A DNA stretch of 64,000 bases from Larix kaempferi (Eukaryota > Streptophyta > Pinopsida > Pinales > Pinaceae). Position 1 is the stretch's first letter; the number at the start of each line of letters is the position of its first letter. Of the stretch, positions 58,506-64,000 are shown piece by piece. The notes below the pieces were generated by a model. The model made no database searches. It saw nothing but the letters and a program-made list of their open reading frames with translations, and was not told where the DNA came from. Location of the stretch: contig BSBM01000047.1 of NCBI GenBank assembly GCA_027924585.1, forward strand, positions 19,159,501-19,223,500, read 5' to 3'. Made by a program: the position numbers and the translations under genes.

Positions 58506-58786
58506 TGTTAGATATAATGGCCAAATTAATTACTTGGGCATTTTTTCATTACACTTTATTATCCAGTTATGTTATATAGCCATGTCATAATGTATAATAA
58601 TTTTAAGGTATTAATTACTGTAAAGGTGTTTGGGGAGTTGCATAACATAATCAATGTATGTCTCTCGTCTAATAAATATGCAAATCTGGTAAGCCTTTTA
58701 ATAAAGAAATTACATCTTCTACCTCATTTTCTAGCTTGTATCATTCCCTACATATTTCTATGGTTCTCTGACATGGTATCAGAGCC
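58506..58786 (+). mobile_element. Short LTR plus primer binding site
   Basis: TGTTAGATATAATGG (58506) to CTCTGACA (58773), 268 bp, directly followed by TGGTATCAGAGCC (58774-58786). This is the tRNA-Met primer site of a copia-type or TRIM element. A purine tract and TGTT at about 60106-60115 (GGAGGGAGTGTT) could be the 3' end, but the sequence after it does not match this LTR. Confidence 0.55.
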
Positions 58787-60949
58787 ACAAATACGTGCAT
58801 CTAAGGATGAAATGTGAAGACACCAAGGTACTGCAGCACATAGAGACAACACATGGTAATGCCACAGAACTTGACGTTGGGCATAAAGGGAAAGCCGAAT
58901 TAAGCAAAAATAAGTTTTGTATCGGTGAATTAATGATTATACTACTTAAACATGAACTTAGGAGTTAATATTATTTTGTAATTCAAAGAGAGAGTGCCAT
59001 GATCATTGACAAATCATGGCACATAAGAGATCATGCTGGGTAAGAGGTAAGGCCAGAAATCTTAGTTTGTAGAAATCATAGTCATTCAAACCCACTTGAT
59101 GGCTTTCTTGTGATGAGGCAGATAAATCATATTGATAGCTTCGTCCCTCACTGGATCAATCATATCTCCTTTGGAAAAAAATCACAATAAAACTTGAACA
59201 GATAGTTTACAGTAGATTGCATACGGAGATAATGTTGAACAACGTGAAAGATTTGAATTCAGACTTTCTGTTCAAGTGGAGTTTTATTGCTCGCCTATCT
59301 TGGGATATAATTATGACATTATTCTTAAATAATATATTGCATATCAAATCAGAACTGCATTACAATAGGATGAATACTATTTGTAGTTGGTTGTTATGAA
59401 TATACTAAATTGGATGCTTTGCAAATAATTATTTTATGAGCTTTCTATTAAACATTTTCATGGAAATATAATGAAATTTGTCTAATGTGTTCAAGTCCCC
59501 CAAAACTTTAGACTATTGGAAGAACTTGAGAGGGGAGAGAAAGGTATAGGTGATGGAACTATAATTTATGGGATGGATGATGGAGATGACATATGCATGT
59601 GCTCCTAGACTAGAACTATTATTGGGCCTCATAAGGTACGATATATTTTCTTTTTCATGTTCATTCCAATGAGATCACTTTTATTTTAATTATTTAAGTT
59701 GTTAAATGATTGACATTTATTTGAAATTTGAACTAGGACATAGTACTAGCTATTGTGAGTACATATATTCTAGTTCTTGTAGGCATAGTTACTCTGTAAA
59801 AGGTCAGATGCATCTCCTGACAGTGTTGATTTTTGTGCATGAAGGTCGAATCTATCAAGTGAAACTATTTTGTGACAAGGACAATCCTGAAATTCCTCCA
59901 ACTGCAAGGTTTTACTTCTGGATAAACATGACGTGTGAATCAGGAAACTAGGGTGGTAAGAATTGGCTCTAATTTTAAGAAACTTGGGTTTTGTAGTTTT
60001 GGAATTTTTAGTTCGAACATGATAGTTGCAAATACTATTTGAATTTTATGAACTGCAAGCTTTTTTCCTAGTTTGACTTGTCCAACTAGTGAAGGTTCTA
60101 AATCTCAGGAGGGAGTGTTCTATTAATGTTTTAGATATTGGAATTGTCTTGTCTTATTCTTGGACATGAAATATTAAATTTATCAGATTATCACACACTT
60201 TCTTTCTCAACCAATACATGTTGCCTATCAACAAGATTTTACAAGTAGTTCCATCTTTCCTTGGGATTTTCAGTTGGGAACACTTTATTGGTCCAATTTT
60301 TTTCATTTTTGTTTTTGCTTGTCAAATTTCCTTGCTCTCACCTTTTAAAATATAAACACTGCGGGTAGAACTGATACTCTTTTAAATGCTAGGAAATTGG
60401 TGGCATGAATATACAATGGAATATATTTTGAAGCAGTTAAAGAAAGAAATGGCATTTCCTCAAAACTGAAAACTGCCACAACCTACAGAAGGTACCTTCT
60501 TCTAGAAAGTGCTTTGTTACTATATTGTGGGCATTTTGAGTTGCTTTGGAACTTGATGAAGAATTTGTGGATCAATGGGACATCATTTTAATGTAAACTG
60601 ACTTTTTTCATAAATCTCAAAGTTATGGATGTCCTGGACATCAAACCTTATTGTAGACTTGTTACTTTTTAACTAACTATTAAATCTAGTCGTTTGTCTA
60701 TATTTGCGGTTGACTCAATGCAATAAAGAGACATTATATTATGTTATTATTTTCTTCTAAAATTCAAACGTGATTTTTAAACAATGTTGAAGATATGATG
60801 AAGAGATCATTCTTGAAATTGATCTTTAAACAATGTTGAAGATATTCAAAATGGAGCCATTGGTTGGGAACTGGCTCTTGTCACCACTTCAAGCTCTAAT
60901 TCTAGTGTGCAAGCATGAAGTAAATCGGTAATACCAACTTTCTATATAG
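58787..60949. other. AT-rich sequence, nothing recognised
   Basis: Presumed internal region of the preceding element, then spacer. A 21-bp segment TTTAAACAATGTTGAAGATA(T) occurs twice, near 60777 and 60825. Confidence 0.4.
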
Positions 60950-61098
60950 TTTGTTGCTCCTGGAGGCCTTATTGGTGTGGGTACAACAATAGATCCACAC
61001 TGACACGTGTTGAGAGGATTGTGGGGCAAGTCCTTCGAGAAGTTGGAGAGCTACCCGATGCATTTATTGAGCTTGAGGCATATTTATTTATAGATTAG
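60950..61098 (+). pseudogene. eIF2-gamma exon fragment
   Basis: After an acceptor-like CTTTCTATATAG the translation reads FVAPGGLIGVGTTIDP. After one lost base it reads LTRVERIVGQVLREVGELPD and AFIELEAYLF, then a stop at 61096-61098. This matches the conserved segment of translation initiation factor 2 gamma, the GTP-binding subunit that carries initiator tRNA. Only this one exon-sized piece was found. The frameshift near 60999 makes it non-functional. Confidence 0.8.
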
Positions 61099-61351
61099 TG
61101 CTTTGGATTGATCGATAGTGTTCATTTGAATATAATCTTTGTTGTGTTTTTCCCAAAAAAAAATTAAAATTTTAGGTGCCTTGAAAATAGATATGAGCAT
61201 GTAGGTAGTTGATGAGTGATTTTAAGCATGGTTGTCTTTGGAAATATAAGTTATATTTTAAGCATGGTTGTATTTAGATCCTATTGTCTTTTATTATAAT
61301 TACAAATGATGCAATCTTGGTGTTAATATTTTTACTTTCCCCAATTCTGAA

Positions 61352-61422
61352 AGGGTTCTAGCTCAATGGAAGAGCACCTTCCTTACAAGAAGGAGGCTAG
61401 TGGTTCGACTCCTCCATGCCCT
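61352..61422 (+). tRNA. tRNA-Val(UAC)-like sequence, probably pseudogene or SINE head
   Basis: Contains a perfect A box (TAGCTCAATGG) and a perfect B box (GGTTCGACTCC). A D-stem GCTC/GAGC and a 5-bp anticodon stem CCTTC/GAAGG enclose the loop CTTACAA (anticodon TAC). The outer acceptor pairs AGGG/CCCT hold but the inner three do not, and the T-stem has two mismatches. There is no intron, unlike plastid trnV-UAC. It could be a decayed tRNA gene, an organelle-derived insert, or the Pol III head of a SINE. Confidence 0.6.
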
Positions 61423-61484
61423 AATGATATTGCAATATTGGTATTTTTAATAAAATATATTTTATTATCATTTATTATGGATAT

Positions 61485-62110
61485 AGGGAGGGTTTTAAAC
61501 CATTTTTGTATGTTGCTACAATGGGGGTTCTAAATCGCCTTCATATGTCACTATGAGGGGGCTTCAAAACTGTCTTTGTATGTTACAATGGGTGGAGGTT
61601 CAAAACCCCCCATGCAGGTTTATATGAGGGGGGTTCATAACCACCCCCAAATGTTTGTAAGATGGAGTTTTAGGGGGGGGTTCAAACCACCCCTGTAGGT
61701 GTCTACGAGGGGGGTTTCAAACTGCCTCTATAGGCCTCTACGAGGGGGGTTCAAAATCCCCCCTATAAGCCTCTACGAGGGGGGTTCTAAACTGCCCCTA
61801 TAGGACTCTACAAGCAGGGTTCTGAACAGCCCCTCTAGGACTATACGAGGGGGGTTCACAACTGCCCCTATAGGCCTCTACGAGGGGGGTTTGAAACCGC
61901 CCCTATAGTCCTCTACGAGGGGAGTTCCAAACCGCCCCTGTAGGTTTGTATGAGGGGGATTATGAGGGGGCTTATGAGGGGGGTTCACAACCGCCCTCGT
62001 AGGTCTCTATGAAAGGAGTTCAAAACCACCCCTGTAGGTCTCGATGAAGGGGTCTAAGTGGGGGGTTTAAAACTGCCTCCGTAGACCTCTCGAGGGGGGT
62101 CACAAACCGC
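61485..62110 (+). repeat. 35-bp G-rich minisatellite
   Basis: The register is exact: unit starts (CGAGGGGGGTT or variants) at 61706, 61741, 61776, 61811, 61846, 61881, 61916 and 61951. The array is more diverged on both sides. Each unit has a G-run followed about 10 bp later by the partly complementary CCGCCCCT. It can therefore fold on itself, and the G-runs recur every 35 bp. Confidence 0.93.
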
Positions 62111-62131
62111 CCCCAAAAGTCACTTTTGGGG
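62111..62131. repeat. Perfect 10-bp inverted repeat, 1-nt spacer
   Basis: CCCCAAAAGT, C, ACTTTTGGGG at the right end of the minisatellite. Confidence 0.9.
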
Positions 62132-63326
62132 CAGTTCCAATCTTGTCAAAAACCTCCCTTAAAGGACAAAACTTTTAACATGGGTGCCTTTAGGGTGGTT
62201 TTTCCAAAACCGCCCTCCAAGCCAAAATCTCAATGCATTCCCCTCTTCTTTAAGTGTCTCTGTCATCATTGAAGGTCCTTGTGGTTTTACCCTGCTTTAG
62301 ATTTATGCCCACTCTTGGCCATTCTTGTTATTACTTATAGGAATGAGAGATGAGTACACGCCCAGATCTATTGCTTAGATTTAGAGAGTATTTCTTAGAT
62401 TTATGCCCACTCTTGGCCATCCTATGTGATGGTAATTTATGGTTTTATTTATGACATCTTGAAATGTAAGTTATGTGGAACATGATATGGTGTTATTGAT
62501 ATGTTGTTTATTAGAGTGATGCCTTATAGAAATTTCATTCACGGTCATGCATTATTCATGTGAAATTTGATGTTATTTCTAGCCATGAGATTCATAACCA
62601 GGGTTCTGCATGTGATACTTCTTGATGTTATTTCATGACGTGTAGACATAAAATGATATTATAGCTTATCATTGCATCTAGAGATAAATGACATTCAACA
62701 CATAAATTGTATGAAAGCATGTTGTGGTTAATGTTGGTATTTTACAACTCTGTTATGTGTTAGTAAAGAATAAGAGATTATATCATATATTTGGTATGAC
62801 ATGATATCGTTTCACGCTAACCCATATTGTTCCCCGTAGAATGCGTATTTGATATGATGATGGATTATGTGAGTTGTTACTCCATGTTGATAGTACTAAT
62901 GTTGAAATATGGTAGCTTATCATGGCATATTAATGAGATGCTTAGTGAAATTATGAAAGTATCATGACCAGTTATGTTATAACTGTAGCACAAAGCACCT
63001 AAATGCATTAGATGTTAAACTTGGCATGACTTATTGTGACAATGGCTTATGATGCAATGTATTGCAATATGAATTGGTGGCTAGACATTAATGTTAGCAC
63101 ATGATTCAAGGTTGATCCATGATATTACATTGAGAAATGGTTACTAATGCTTATTCATTATGGAAAGTGCTAGTTGTTCTAGGTAATCCACTCAAATAGC
63201 CTGATGAGGCTAAGTATTCTATGATTTCGTGGGAGCCCATAACCACGAATGAGAATGGATACTATGAATATATTATGGGTTGGGGGACAAGCCCAACAAT
63301 TAGCTCTATGCCAGCAGCGCTTGACT
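62132..63326. other. Spacer, possible start of another LTR
   Basis: No gene recognised. A sentence-like succession of short ATG-rich segments resembles the LTR-like region at 12000-12500 in texture, but I cannot align them. Confidence 0.3.
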
Positions 63327-63810
63327 TTTGTACCAGAATTTGGGAAGGTGGAAGTGCCACAGATACTTCCCGGAGAACTTCTGATGTGACCAAAGTCCAC
63401 GGTTGGAGACATACTCACCGGGAGGGAGGTTTATGGAGAAGGACATCTGATGCCTGGGGCTAGTGCCTTGAGGATGTTGTGGAGGATGTTTAGGCTAGCC
63501 TTCCGAGATGCCTACGGTATAATGGTCCTAATATGTGCAGTGGAAGCATGGTGGGCCCATAACACACAGGTTTCAGGATCAGGGTACCAGGAACCAGATG
63601 CCGGTTAATACCGATGAGGCCATACTATTACCATAAGTTGGGAAGGTGGAAAATGCCGCAGTAACTTCTCGGATAACTTCTGATGACTACTATATGATGA
63701 TTCCAGTTAGAATCCGATGAGGCCATATTATTACCAGAAGTTAGGAAGGTGGCAATGCCGCGGTCACTTCTTGGGGAACTTCTGATGCCTACTGTATGAT
63801 CCGCGGATAG
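63327..63810 (+). repeat. Diverged 103-bp tandem repeat
   Basis: Units contain GGGAAGGTGG, a TGCCGC-like core and AACTTCTGATG. Two adjacent units start GATGAGGCCAT at 63613 and 63716; a third, more distant copy lies at about 63337-63390. The tail to 64000 shows nothing further. Confidence 0.7.
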
Positions 63811-64000
63811 GTTACAGTAGAGGGCCCATGCCATGGAGAACGGGACCATCCGGAGTTGAAGGGGAGGTTTATGGAGGTGCTGGATGGTATGATTCTTAGG
63901 GAGAGGGTGAGTAAGGAAAGAGGAATTAAACAAATACACATCTATTAATTACTAATGCTTTTGTATGTACGATGCATAATTGTTGTTATGGTTGCATACT

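Noticed and set aside
60098-60130. 3' LTR partner for the LTR at 58506
   Set aside because: A purine tract and TGTT are present, but the following bases do not match 58506 onwards.
61352-61422. Functional plastid-type trnV-UAC
   Set aside because: Plastid trnV-UAC carries a group II intron. This sequence has none, and its acceptor and T-stems are mismatched.

Overview
The window looks like nuclear DNA of a land plant, probably one with a very large, repeat-filled genome. A gymnosperm is my best guess, but that is inference from texture, not from a diagnostic gene. The evidence for a plant is: Ty1/copia and Ty3 elements primed by initiator tRNA-Met, a PPR repeat fragment, SEC14-type (SFH) and YJU2 exons with GT-AG introns, and AT-rich spacer. 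No intact, recognisable host gene is present. There is no CRISPR array, operon or rRNA.

Layout. (1) 1-11312 is a three-level nest. A degraded minus-strand Ty3 element (B; gag and protease at 9605-11166, primer site at 11299-11310) was cut by a plus-strand Ty3 element (A). Only A's last internal bases and its 3' LTR (277-378 plus 7941-9604) are in view. A's LTR was in turn cut by a young copia element (E1, 379-7935, 5-bp duplication CTGAG). (2) 11313-20744 is the unresolved LTR of B followed by mostly anonymous AT-rich DNA. It holds a 37-bp minisatellite, two hairpins, a CACTA-like end and a weak two-exon candidate. (3) 20745-32863 is a minus-strand chromovirus-like Ty3 element (C) with both LTRs, interrupted between its RT and RNase H parts by a second copia copy (E2, 23212-30505, duplication TTTTT). 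(4) 34235-36430 holds a PPR pseudogene and a LINE reverse-transcriptase fragment. (5) 37065-44325 is a third copia copy (E3, duplication GGATA). (6) 45838-61098 holds plus-strand remnants of host genes with introns kept: a SEC14-domain lipid-transfer protein, the splicing factor YJU2, an unrecognised multi-exon gene, and one eIF2-gamma exon. Between them are a lone copia-like 3' LTR (54951-55392) and an LTR plus primer site (58506-58786). (7) 61352-63999 holds a tRNA-Val(UAC)-like Pol III unit, a strict 35-bp G-rich minisatellite and a repeat-rich tail.

E1, E2 and E3 are one copia family at three ages. By eye their LTR pairs differ at about 4/608, 14/651 and 26/606 positions. E1 is complete except for one stop codon early in gag. 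E2 and E3 have lost much of gag, integrase or RT and share a roughly 600-bp intron-like insert between integrase and RT. All three carry an unusual 1.5-1.7 kb tract between pol and the 3' LTR. Its first half is a chain of short inverted repeats built on one core (ATC-loop-GAT) whose outer arms change but stay complementary. Its second half is a block of 57-91 bp repeats homogenised within each copy. A palindrome next to the LTR TATA box also keeps its pairing while its sequence changes between copies. These structural features of the copia family are the most unusual things I see here.
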